The translations under genes were made by a program, and so were the position numbers. Under the pieces are notes generated by a model. It had not been told where the DNA came from and searched no databases. It saw nothing but the letters and a program-made list of their open reading frames with translations. Positions 43,723-51,553 of a stretch of DNA of 64,000 nucleotides are shown here, in pieces; the stretch's first letter is position 1; every line of letters starts with the position of its first letter. This stretch comes from Clostridium amylolyticum (lineage in GTDB: Bacteria; Bacillota; Clostridia; Clostridiales; Clostridiaceae), in NCBI RefSeq assembly GCF_900142075.1, contig NZ_FQZO01000009.1:69929-133928 (forward strand), written 5' to 3'.

Positions 43723-44757
43723 CTAATTATTTTCTGCACTTTTACTTTCACTTTTTTTGGTAATAAACTTTAAAGCTTCATGCACCTTACTATATTCTTC
43801 AAGAGGAATTACCCCACTTTCGGGTTTTACTCCTTCTATAGAAGTTATTTCTTCATTAGATAGATTAGCTAGTTCCTTTTGGTTTTCTACATCTCCATTT
43901 TCATTGATTAAAATAGCCAAAGGCTTGTTACCTAGCATACCTTGACCCTGTGAGTCGCTATCTCCATTAATTAGAACCTTGGTTTCATTCCATATAGCTG
44001 TAGTATGATTGGTGGAAATCCTATGAACCTTTATATCATTAGCATAATTATCAGACACCTTGTCCAATAATCCTTTAGGATATCGCACTAGTCCAAAGCT
44101 ATCTAATACCCTAGTTAATCCTACATAAGAACCTATTTGCTCTACCTTCTTAAAAGTCTTGCCTTTAGACACTTCCTTTACAAAAGAAGGAGATTTCATT
44201 CCTTTTTCATTTATAGGATTTATAAGTATCATTCCAGCCACATCATTAGGATATATTTTAGCAAAATTACTCATTACAAGGCTTCCGTATCCATCTCCTA
44301 CCAGAATATAAGGTCCTTCCATACCTAATTTTCTAAAAAATAGATGAAGATCCCTAGCCTGTGCTTCAGGATTCTTATAATCGCTCTTATCGCTATATCC
44401 ATACCCTGCCCTATCATAAGTAAAGGTACTAACCTCAAGATTTTTAGGCATATTCTTTATGACCTTTTCCCACTCATAAGATGTATAACCTAAATCTGAT
44501 TCAAAAACTACAGTGTATTTTCCACTGCCTGCTGTGCTATAATGAATCTTATTGCCATTTAAGGTAGCATACTTGGATTTAGTTTTTAAAGAAGCGATAT
44601 CTTTTGAATAACTTACTTTTTCATAAATAAAGCCCGCAGAAATAATAGCAATGAGTAAAATTATAACGAGCTTTATACACTTTTTTGGCTTTATTTCTCT
44701 TTTAAGTTTTACTTTATGCAAAGAATTAGAATTGGTCAGTAATTTCAACGGCCTCAC
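43723..44757 (-). CDS. Alpha/beta-hydrolase fold protein lacking the nucleophile
   Basis: A membrane-anchored protein (hydrophobic segment about 29-46) with an alpha/beta-hydrolase domain: core strands in VVFESDLGYTSYEWEKV, SYDRAGYGYSD-type turn (FTYDRAGYGYSDKSD), and the strand-turn-helix ILVGDGYGSLVMSNFAK (about 145-161). In active members the turn reads GHSYGG; here it reads G-D-G-Y-G-S, so the catalytic Ser is Gly. The codon is GGA on a clean reading. It may be a non-catalytic binder or use another residue. The start (GTG at 44757, or TTG at 44748) is unsure. It lies just after tsaD. Confidence 0.82.
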   Translation of the reverse strand: MRPLKLLTNSNSLHKVKLKREIKPKKCIKLVIILLIAIISAGFIYEKVSYSKDIASLKTKSKYATLNGNKIHYSTAGSGKYTVVFESDLGYTSYEWEKVIKNMPKNLEVSTFTYDRAGYGYSDKSDYKNPEAQARDLHLFFRKLGMEGPYILVGDGYGSLVMSNFAKIYPNDVAGMILINPINEKGMKSPSFVKEVSKGKTFKKVEQIGSYVGLTRVLDSFGLVRYPKGLLDKVSDNYANDIKVHRISTNHTTAIWNETKVLINGDSDSQGQGMLGNKPLAILINENGDVENQKELANLSNEEITSIEGVKPESGVIPLEEYSKVHEALKFITKKSESKSAENN

Positions 44758-44770
44758 CTTTTTATAATTA

Positions 44771-45793
44771 TTATTTTTGTCCTAATTTCAAATTAGGTTT
44801 TGCATTTAAATCCATATCCGCAAAGTCCTCTTTAATAAACTGAAAAAAAGCAGCACTTCCTATCATAGCAGCATTATCAGTACATAAAATTGGAGAAGGA
44901 AATAATACTTTTATATTTAGTTTTTCTCCTTCTTTTATAAGGGTCTTCCTTAAGGCAGAATTAGAAGCTACCCCACCAGCTATAGCAATTTTATCTACAT
45001 TGTATCTTTTACAAGTAGTGATAACATTATCTGTTAGAACATCTACCACCGCTTTCTGAAAAGAAGCAGCTACATCAGCATTATTTATAGTTTCGCCAGT
45101 CATATTAGCTTTGTTTAAATAATTTAAAACTGATGACTTTAATCCACTAAAGGAAAAGTCTAGAGAATCATCGTGAAAATTAGCTCTTGGAAATTTAATG
45201 GCCTCTTCATTTCCTTCCAATGCTAGTTTATCTATTTTAGGTCCTCCAGGATATCCAAGACCTATGGAGCGGGCAACCTTATCATAAGCTTCTCCCGCCG
45301 CATCATCTCTTGTCTCTCCTATAACTTCATAAGTAGAATGATCCTTTACATGAACTATAAAGGTATGACCTCCAGAAACTACTAAACAGACAAAAGGAGG
45401 TTTAAGATCTTTGTGTTCAATATAATTTGCACTTATATGACCTTCTATATGGTTTACTCCTATAAGAGGTTTTTGAAGAGAATATGCTAATCCTTTGGCA
45501 TATTGCAATCCTACTAAAAGCGCTCCCACAAGACCAGGCCCATAAGTTACAGCCACTGCATCTATTTCATTAAGTTTCTTACCAGACTGATCTATCGCTT
45601 CTTCCACCACTGCATTAATAGCTTCTATATGCTTTCTAGAAGCAACTTCTGGTACAACCCCGCCAAATTTTTTATGTATATCAATCTGCGATGAAATTAT
45701 GTTAGATAGAACTTCTCTACCATTTACAACTATAGCTGCAGAGGTTTCATCACAACTTGTTTCTATCGCTAATATTACTACGTCTTTTTCCAT
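44771..45793 (-). CDS. tsaD: tRNA N6-threonylcarbamoyladenosine transferase TsaD
   Basis: Transfers threonylcarbamoyl to A37 of ANN-decoding tRNAs, with TsaB and TsaE. The roughly 340-residue protein has the metal motif HIEGHISANY (two His), the ASKINASE/ASKHA nucleotide-binding strands ILAIETSCDETSAAIV and VVSGGHTFIV, the KVARSIGLGYPGGPKID segment, and a conserved C-terminal CTDNAAMIG with Asp metal ligand. The ATG at 45793 is preferred over the TTG five codons earlier. The partners tsaB and tsaE are not in this window. Confidence 0.96.
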   Translation of the reverse strand: MEKDVVILAIETSCDETSAAIVVNGREVLSNIISSQIDIHKKFGGVVPEVASRKHIEAINAVVEEAIDQSGKKLNEIDAVAVTYGPGLVGALLVGLQYAKGLAYSLQKPLIGVNHIEGHISANYIEHKDLKPPFVCLVVSGGHTFIVHVKDHSTYEVIGETRDDAAGEAYDKVARSIGLGYPGGPKIDKLALEGNEEAIKFPRANFHDDSLDFSFSGLKSSVLNYLNKANMTGETINNADVAASFQKAVVDVLTDNVITTCKRYNVDKIAIAGGVASNSALRKTLIKEGEKLNIKVLFPSPILCTDNAAMIGSAAFFQFIKEDFADMDLNAKPNLKLGQK

Positions 45794-45891
45794 TAAATCG
45801 CCCCACAATTAGTTTTCATAACACATAGTATTATACTTTATTACACCCTTATATTCAATGAATTTAAAAGCTTTTTTCAATTTCAAAGCTG

Positions 45892-45920
45892 TTGTAATAA
45901 TAATTCCACAATGATATAAT
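45892..45920 (+). promoter_or_regulatory. Sigma-A-type promoter of the RusA-like gene
   Basis: TTGTAA, 17 bases, perfect TATAAT, ending 37 bases before the ATG of the RusA-like gene. Confidence 0.7.
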
Positions 45921-45957
45921 TTATGCGAACATATATTTCTATACAAGGAGATTTTAT

Positions 45958-46581
45958 ATGATTAAAGGTTATGCAAAGATTATAGTTAATGGTTCTCCCA
46001 TATCCAAATCAAACTTTAAGCTTTTTAATCTAAATGGACGAGCAATTCTTCCCAATAATTCTGGAAGGTACCATGATAGATATGCTCTTTATGAGGAAGA
46101 AATAGCTTATGAAGCTCGTGTGCAAAATCCTGATGTAGTTTTAACTGAATCCTTAATAGCAATCCTTAAGGTATATTATAAAAGTGAAAAAAGACATCCA
46201 GATACCAATAACATTACTAAAAGTATCTTTGACGGTATAGAAAAAAGTGGTGTTATTATAAATGATGCTCAAATAACCAGGTTAATAATAGAAGAATATT
46301 ATGATAAAATAAATCCTAGATTTGAATTAGAGCTTTTTGCAGAAAGTAAGTATTTCATGGAATATTCCTTAATGGAAAGAGATACCTTACAAAAACCAAA
46401 AGAATATCTTCCTCCAAGCAATAAAAGGACAGCTATGCCTAAGGATACTGCTAAAGCAAATTGTGATCCCACAAAACTTTTTTGTGATATCTGCGGTACA
46501 GCCATAAAAGCTGATGACGCTATGTCTGCTAATAGAGGGGAAATTCAAATATGCAAACAATGTTTTAGTAAACTATTTTAA
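45958..46581 (+). CDS. RusA-like nuclease-fold protein fused to a zinc ribbon
   Basis: Residues 1-130 match the RusA Holliday-junction resolvase fold: the segment RHPDTNNITKSIFDGI followed by VIINDAQI (about 80-107) is the position of the acidic site. RusA has D-x-D-N and D-D-x-Q; here they read D-T-N-N and N-D-A-Q, so one of the three acidic residues needed for cleavage is Asn. A Pro/Lys-rich linker leads to a C-terminal zinc ribbon with CDICG (about 177-181) and CKQC. No phage gene is near; the gene shares an operon with the next gene (12 bases apart). Function may be DNA binding without cleavage. Confidence 0.7.
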   Translation: MIKGYAKIIVNGSPISKSNFKLFNLNGRAILPNNSGRYHDRYALYEEEIAYEARVQNPDVVLTESLIAILKVYYKSEKRHPDTNNITKSIFDGIEKSGVIINDAQITRLIIEEYYDKINPRFELELFAESKYFMEYSLMERDTLQKPKEYLPPSNKRTAMPKDTAKANCDPTKLFCDICGTAIKADDAMSANRGEIQICKQCFSKLF

Positions 46582-46593
46582 CGGAGAGAATCA

Positions 46594-47172
46594 ATGAAGA
46601 TAGTATGTGTTGGAGATAGTCTTACAGCCGGGTATGGTGTATCAAAGAAAGCAAATTGGGTTTCTTTTTTGAAAGAAAACTTAAATTATGAAGTTATTAA
46701 TAAAGGTGTTAACGGAGATACTTCCTTTGGAGTATTAACAAGATCCTTCCAGGATATAATAGCGCTAAAACCAAATATCTGTATTGTACTTATAGGAACC
46801 AATGATCTATTAATGAATAGATCTGTGGAGAACACCCTAGATAATATCAAAACTTTGGTTAAGGAGATGGTGGAAAATGACATTTTACCTGTGGTAGCTT
46901 TTCCTCCTAAGATACTCCCCTCCTTAGCTAAGGAAAAATGGTGTGAAACTATAGACTACCAAAAAGTAAATGATAATCTATTAAAACTCAGAAACTTGTT
47001 ATTAGCATTTTGCTCAAAAAACTCATATAAATCCATAGACCTATATGAAGCTTTTTCTTCCATAAGTGAAGGTAATTCATATAATTATTATTTAGATGGT
47101 GTTCATTTCAATACTAGAGGTCATGAGATTATGTATAATTTAATAGTTAAAGCGATAACGGAATGCATTTAA
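46594..47172 (+). CDS. SGNH/GDSL-family esterase or lipase
   Basis: The 192-residue soluble protein shows all four blocks of the SGNH hydrolase fold: block I CVGDSLTAGYG with the Ser nucleophile (residue 9), block II GVNGDTS with Gly, block III IGTNDLL with Asn, and block V DGVHFNTRGH with the Asp and His. There is no signal peptide, so it acts inside the cell, unlike many of its relatives. Substrate unknown. It follows the RusA-like gene by 12 bases with GGAGAG. Confidence 0.9.
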   Translation: MKIVCVGDSLTAGYGVSKKANWVSFLKENLNYEVINKGVNGDTSFGVLTRSFQDIIALKPNICIVLIGTNDLLMNRSVENTLDNIKTLVKEMVENDILPVVAFPPKILPSLAKEKWCETIDYQKVNDNLLKLRNLLLAFCSKNSYKSIDLYEAFSSISEGNSYNYYLDGVHFNTRGHEIMYNLIVKAITECI

Positions 47173-47190
47173 GAAAATACATTCCGTTAT
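47155..47190. terminator. Bidirectional terminator
   Basis: A 16-bp stem with one mismatch (47155-47170 with 47175-47190) covers the stop of the SGNH gene and precedes TTTTTATTTTA. It also follows the stop of the convergent oxidoreductase gene. Confidence 0.85.
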
Positions 47191-47192
47191 TT

Positions 47193-48173
47193 TTATTTTA
47201 AATAGTTTTCTATATAATCTGTAGCGCGTTTTCCAACTTCATATCCTTCTAGAGTTATGTCATCAGCCCAACTATATGTATGTATTAAATTTCCACAAGC
47301 AAATACTCCACCTTGACTGGTTTCAAAATTATCATTTACTTCAGGTCCGCCTGTGGCAATAGCTATTTTTATTTTAGCTTTTTCAGCTAAATCACTTTCA
47401 GGCATCCAGCCTACAGATAAAAGCAAACAATCGCATTCTATAAACTCTTCTGAACCCTTCAAAAACTTACCATTTTCGTCTATTTTGGATATTTTAACCC
47501 CTTGAACTCTTTCTTTTCCCAATACCTCCGTTATAGAGTATCCTACTTTTACAGGAAGGTTAAAATCTTCAATGCATCTAGAGACATTTTTTCTGTGAGC
47601 CATTATATAAGGCTGTTTTTCTATTATAGCATTAATTTTTGCCCCTTCTATAATAAGCCTTCTAGAGACAATTAGTGCTATATCACTAGATCCTAATATA
47701 ACCACATTCTTTCCGGGAAGGTACCCTTGGAAGTTAATAAATTTATGCGCTGAACCTAAGGTATAGATTCCTGCATACTTATTCATAGGCACATTAATAT
47801 TACCATTATATTTTTCCCTGCAGCCAGTGGCTAAAATAATAGATTTTGCCTTATACTCTATTATTCCTTCATCAGGATTAACAACGGTAATAACTTTATT
47901 TTTATTTAAATCCAATACCATGGTATTTAATTTATAATCTATATTACTTTGCTTTATTTTATCAATGAAATATTGTGCATATTCAGGTCCAGTGATATTT
48001 TCTTCTATGCTGTTTATTCCAAATCCATTATGTATACACTGAACTAAGATACCCCCTAAATAATCTTCCCTTTCTAATATTAGTATATTCTCAATACCCT
48101 TTTCACGTGCAGATAAAGCTGCAGTCATGCCAGAGAGTCCTCCACCGATTATTATAATGTCATACTTCTTCAA
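47193..48173 (-). CDS. FAD/NAD(P)-dependent oxidoreductase
   Basis: A 326-residue flavoprotein with the FAD-binding motif GGGLSGMTAALSA (about 10-22) and Glu at the end of the second strand, the middle NAD-type segment VVILGSSDIALIVSRRL, and the C-terminal FAD motif GGVFACGNLIHTY. The LGGILVQCIHNGFG segment is characteristic of the second flavoprotein in clostridial glycerol-3-phosphate gene sets, but no glp genes flank it here, so the substrate is open. Translation starts at TTG, with GGAGGG upstream. Confidence 0.85.
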   Translation of the reverse strand: MKKYDIIIIGGGLSGMTAALSAREKGIENILILEREDYLGGILVQCIHNGFGINSIEENITGPEYAQYFIDKIKQSNIDYKLNTMVLDLNKNKVITVVNPDEGIIEYKAKSIILATGCREKYNGNINVPMNKYAGIYTLGSAHKFINFQGYLPGKNVVILGSSDIALIVSRRLIIEGAKINAIIEKQPYIMAHRKNVSRCIEDFNLPVKVGYSITEVLGKERVQGVKISKIDENGKFLKGSEEFIECDCLLLSVGWMPESDLAEKAKIKIAIATGGPEVNDNFETSQGGVFACGNLIHTYSWADDITLEGYEVGKRATDYIENYLK

Positions 48174-48267
48174 GTAACTCCCTCCCTTTTTATATATACA
48201 TAATCTATAGTTACCAATACTATTTTACCATATAAAAAACAAATTTTGAGTATAAAGCAAAAAAATA

Positions 48268-48293
48268 ATAAACTGACAATAATGTCAGTTTAT
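48268..48293 (-). terminator. Intrinsic terminator after the 64-residue gene
   Basis: An 11-bp stem (48268-48278 with 48283-48293) followed on the minus strand by TATTTTTTTGC. Confidence 0.8.
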
Positions 48294-48313
48294 CCTGAAA
48301 AATTTAAAAATTA

Positions 48314-48508
48314 TTATTTGAGTGGCTCATATTTGCTTAATAAGCCTTGAAGCTTTCTAGCTTGAAGGCCAGACTCTTCTGCAAAATGCTTGAAGGTAAC
48401 TCTAACCTCTTCATCCTCCACTTTATCGGAGTACTCTTCATAATCTCTTACGTTTTCTTGAGCATCCAATATCTTTTGCTTTAATATATCTACTGTATCT
48501 AACTTCAT
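48314..48508 (-). CDS. Small helical acidic protein of unknown function
   Basis: A 64-residue all-helical, acidic protein (VDILKQKILDAQENVRDYEEY, then a second helix with VTFKHFAEESGLQARKL). The two-helix form with Glu and His resembles half of a ferritin- or rubrerythrin-like bundle, but this is only a resemblance. AAGGAGG precedes the ATG, and a clear terminator follows. It lies 66 bases after the Fe-S protein gene and may be cotranscribed with it. Confidence 0.7.
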   Translation of the reverse strand: MKLDTVDILKQKILDAQENVRDYEEYSDKVEDEEVRVTFKHFAEESGLQARKLQGLLSKYEPLK

Positions 48509-48574
48509 TTCAAATCCCTCCTTAGGTATATTTTAACCACTAAGGCCAGATTTATCCTAGATCATTAAATTGTA

Positions 48575-49297
48575 TTATTTCAAAATTGCACCTTGAGAAG
48601 ATATAGTAACTTCATTGTAAGGCACTATAGTTTTTGAGTTAATCATGGCTTCTTTTACCGCCCCAACTATTCCACTGCAGCAGGGTACTTCCATTCTCAA
48701 TACGGTAATACTTTTAATATTATTATTTTTTAATATTTCAGTTATTTTCTCTTTATTATAATTATTATCATCTAGCTTAGGGCAAGCAATTAATGTTATT
48801 CTACCCTTTATAAAATCCTTGTGAAAGTCCCCATAAGCATAAGCGGTGCAATCTGCTGCTATAAGGAGATCAGCATTATTTAAAAAAGGTGCAGAGGAAT
48901 TAATTAGTCTTAATTGTACTGGCCACTGCATTAGTTCTGATGTTCTAGAAACACTATTTGTCTCTAAACTGTTATCTTTCTTTTCTCTATTAAAGGTTAA
49001 CGAAGCACTTCCAGGACATCCTAAATTCATGGATTTCATAGTGTTATTTTTCGACTTTAATTTGTCCACTCTTTGTTTTACCGCATCATCATCATATTCC
49101 TGTGCTTCTCTTTCAATAATGGTTATAGCTCCAGTAGGACAACCTGATAGACAGTCTCCCAGTCCATCACAATATATATCATTTAATAATTCCGCTTTAC
49201 CATCCTTTAATACTATGGCAGCTTCATGACAAGCATTTATACATATTCCACATCCATTACATAATTCTTTATTAATATTAACTATTTTTCTTTTCAT
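48575..49297 (-). CDS. 4Fe-4S ferredoxin-type protein
   Basis: The 240-residue cytoplasmic protein carries two [4Fe-4S] motifs at the front: CNGCGICINACHEAAI (about 12-27) and CDGLGDCLSGCPTGAI (about 42-57), the second with wider spacing between the first two Cys. The remaining 170 residues form an alpha/beta domain with further Cys (NLGCPGSASL, AADCTAYAYG, VPCCSGIVGA), also seen in clostridial ferredoxin-fused proteins. The reaction is unknown; an electron-transfer role is inferred. AGGAGG precedes the ATG. Confidence 0.88.
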   Translation of the reverse strand: MKRKIVNINKELCNGCGICINACHEAAIVLKDGKAELLNDIYCDGLGDCLSGCPTGAITIIEREAQEYDDDAVKQRVDKLKSKNNTMKSMNLGCPGSASLTFNREKKDNSLETNSVSRTSELMQWPVQLRLINSSAPFLNNADLLIAADCTAYAYGDFHKDFIKGRITLIACPKLDDNNYNKEKITEILKNNNIKSITVLRMEVPCCSGIVGAVKEAMINSKTIVPYNEVTISSQGAILK

Positions 49298-49322
49298 ATT
49301 TAATTCCTCCAGGATAATAAAA

Positions 49323-49380
49323 AACTTAGGTTACATGTAAATTATAATGAAAAATCAAAATAATTTCAGTAACCTAAGTT
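49323..49380 (-). terminator. Terminator after hutI
   Basis: A perfect 12-bp stem (49323-49334 with 49369-49380) with a 34-base loop is followed on the minus strand by TTTTTATTATCC, four bases past the hutI stop. Confidence 0.7.
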
Positions 49381-49383
49381 ACA

Positions 49384-50631
49384 TTAATTTGTTTTAACTA
49401 AAATTCCTCTTTTTATAACCTTACTCACCACATTCATGCCTAAGTTATAAAGTAAGAATTTATAGCTAGGATATTTAAGTATAATTAAATCCGCTTCTTT
49501 GTTCACATCTATACTGCCTATATGCTTTTCTCTATTTAAAGCCGCAGCTCCATTTATAGTAAGAGCTGTTATAACCTCTTCTAGAGATAAATTCATGTTA
49601 TAACAAGCCAAAGCTATTAAAAGAGGTATGCTATGGGTAAAGCAGGAGCCAGGATTAAAGTCTGTGGCCAAAGCTACGGCACAGCCTGAATCTATCATCT
49701 CTCTGCCTCTTGCATAGTCTTCTTTTAAGCTAAAAGCTGTACAAGGAAGCAAAGTAGCTATAGTACTTGAATTTGCCAAAGCTTTAATGCCTTTATCTGA
49801 GGCTTGAAGCAGATGATCAGCAGAAACCGCTCCTAAGTCACAAGCTAATTCCGTGCCCCCTATAGCTACAATCTCATCTGCATGAAGCTTTAATTTAAAG
49901 CCTAACTTTTTAGCCTCTTCTAAAAGATATCTAGATTCTTCAATTTCAAATACATTTTTTTCGCAAAACACATCACAAAACTCTGCTAAATTTCTATCCT
50001 TAACCACAGGCAGCACTTTATGAATAATAAAGTCTATATATTCTTTCTTTCTACCTGAGTATTCTTTTGGAAGGGCATGTGCCCCAAGAAAAGTGGATAC
50101 TATATCTACAGCATGAGCTTCATTAAGTGTCTTCATAGCTTCTAACTGGCACATTTCTGTATCTAAATCCAATCCATAGCCGCTTTTCCCTTCCAGGGTG
50201 GTGATACCCATGCTAAGCATATCATCTAATCTTTTTTGTCCTAACTGTACAAGTTCTTCTTTTGAGGCAGCCCTAGTTTTATTCACTGAATTTGCAATAC
50301 CTCCCCCAGCTTTCATTATATCCATATAGCTGGTTCCTTGAAATCTAAGATAGAACTCCTCTTCTCTATATCCAGAAAATATGAAATGAGTATGGGAGTC
50401 TACAAACCCTGGTAAAACAGAGCCTCCCATGGCATCTATAACCTCTATATCTTTTTCAGATATAACTTTTGGCTGGGGAGAGTTTATTATTTCTTTTATT
50501 ATTCCTTTTTCAATTAGTATGGAAACATTGTGTGATGTATGAAGTTCTTTCATTTCACTTCCTTTTTTTGAAGTGAAACCACTACAGGTTACAAGCTCAC
50601 CTATATTTTTTATTAATAATGTATCTTTCAT
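49384..50631 (-). CDS. hutI: Imidazolonepropionase
   Basis: Hydrolyses imidazolonepropionate to formiminoglutamate, third step of histidine breakdown. The 415-residue amidohydrolase shows the metal motif FVDSHTHFIF (about 75-84), a second metal His in STFLGAHALP, KLHADEI and an Asp in ALATDFNPGS. The last of three hut genes on the minus strand; its ATG is one base after the ftcD stop. Length is normal. Confidence 0.96.
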   Translation of the reverse strand: MKDTLLIKNIGELVTCSGFTSKKGSEMKELHTSHNVSILIEKGIIKEIINSPQPKVISEKDIEVIDAMGGSVLPGFVDSHTHFIFSGYREEEFYLRFQGTSYMDIMKAGGGIANSVNKTRAASKEELVQLGQKRLDDMLSMGITTLEGKSGYGLDLDTEMCQLEAMKTLNEAHAVDIVSTFLGAHALPKEYSGRKKEYIDFIIHKVLPVVKDRNLAEFCDVFCEKNVFEIEESRYLLEEAKKLGFKLKLHADEIVAIGGTELACDLGAVSADHLLQASDKGIKALANSSTIATLLPCTAFSLKEDYARGREMIDSGCAVALATDFNPGSCFTHSIPLLIALACYNMNLSLEEVITALTINGAAALNREKHIGSIDVNKEADLIILKYPSYKFLLYNLGMNVVSKVIKRGILVKTN

Positions 50632-50632
50632 G

Positions 50633-51535
50633 CTATTCCATAAGCTTTGATTCTAGTATTTGATCACTAGAAAAATTCTCTATGCCCATATAATATTCAG
50701 CACAATCTATAAGAGCTTGCATAGGTACTAACCCTACTATTTCAGTTCCCACCACATTAACTCCATACCTCTTTGCTTCCATCCTAATCATTTCAAGACT
50801 TCTATATAAAGCTGTCTTAGTGTAATCTGTCATATTCATAGAAACCTGTGTTATATTTCTATCTTCTAATTTTACTCCCATAGCCTTACAGAATCTTAAA
50901 CCTCCACCTATAAACCTAACCTTTTTTCCAATAGCTGTAGCTATGTCAAGATTAGATGTATCTAAATTTACATTAAAGGCAACCAATGGCATCCTAGCTC
51001 CAATAGCAGTAACTCCTGCGCTGGTATGAGGATGGCAAGGGCCATAATCTGGCTTCCACTCCGGATTTTGAAGTTTTTCTGCCATACCTTCAAATTCTCC
51101 TTTTCTAACTACTGCAAGATTTTCTCTAGCAGCACAGGAAGCAGATTTTTCATATAAGAATATGGGTAAACCAAATTTCTCAGAAGCTATTTCAGCAACT
51201 TCTTTGGAAAGCTCCACCGCTTCTTCCATGGTTACATTTTTAATAGGTATAAATGGAACTACATCTACCGCTCCCATCCTTGGGTGCTGACCTTGGTGTT
51301 CTTTTAAGTCTATAAGTTCAATGGCTTTTTCCATGAAGTCTATAATACATACCTTTAAAGCCTCTATTTCCCCTGCTACAGTAACTACCGTCCTGTTATG
51401 GTCTTTATCAGAAGAGTAATCTAATAACTTTACCCCTTCTCTTCCTCTAAAAACATTAATTATCTTTTCTATTTTTTCTAGGTCTCTTCCTTCACTAAAA
51501 TTAGGTACGCATTCTACAATTTTATTTGATAGCAT
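50633..51535 (-). CDS. ftcD: Glutamate formimidoyltransferase
   Basis: Moves the formimino group from formiminoglutamate to tetrahydrofolate, final step of this histidine route. The 300-residue protein starts IVECVPNFSEGRDLEKIE and has DHNRTVVT, HPRMGAVDVVPFIP with the catalytic His, and GCRARMP-type segment ending GARMPLVAFNVNL. It lacks the cyclodeaminase half of the bifunctional animal enzyme; a separate cyclodeaminase gene is not next to it. GGAGAGG precedes the ATG. Confidence 0.95.
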   Translation of the reverse strand: MLSNKIVECVPNFSEGRDLEKIEKIINVFRGREGVKLLDYSSDKDHNRTVVTVAGEIEALKVCIIDFMEKAIELIDLKEHQGQHPRMGAVDVVPFIPIKNVTMEEAVELSKEVAEIASEKFGLPIFLYEKSASCAARENLAVVRKGEFEGMAEKLQNPEWKPDYGPCHPHTSAGVTAIGARMPLVAFNVNLDTSNLDIATAIGKKVRFIGGGLRFCKAMGVKLEDRNITQVSMNMTDYTKTALYRSLEMIRMEAKRYGVNVVGTEIVGLVPMQALIDCAEYYMGIENFSSDQILESKLME

Positions 51536-51553
51536 CCTTGATCCTCTCCTATG

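Noticed and set aside
45958..46581. Prophage or phage remnant around the RusA-like gene
   Set aside because: Neighbours are tsaD, a SGNH esterase and redox genes, with no integrase, terminase or structural genes and no attachment-site repeats.
48314..48508. Ferritin-like iron protein
   Set aside because: Only two helices and too few conserved Glu and His ligands are visible, so the resemblance is not enough for a call.
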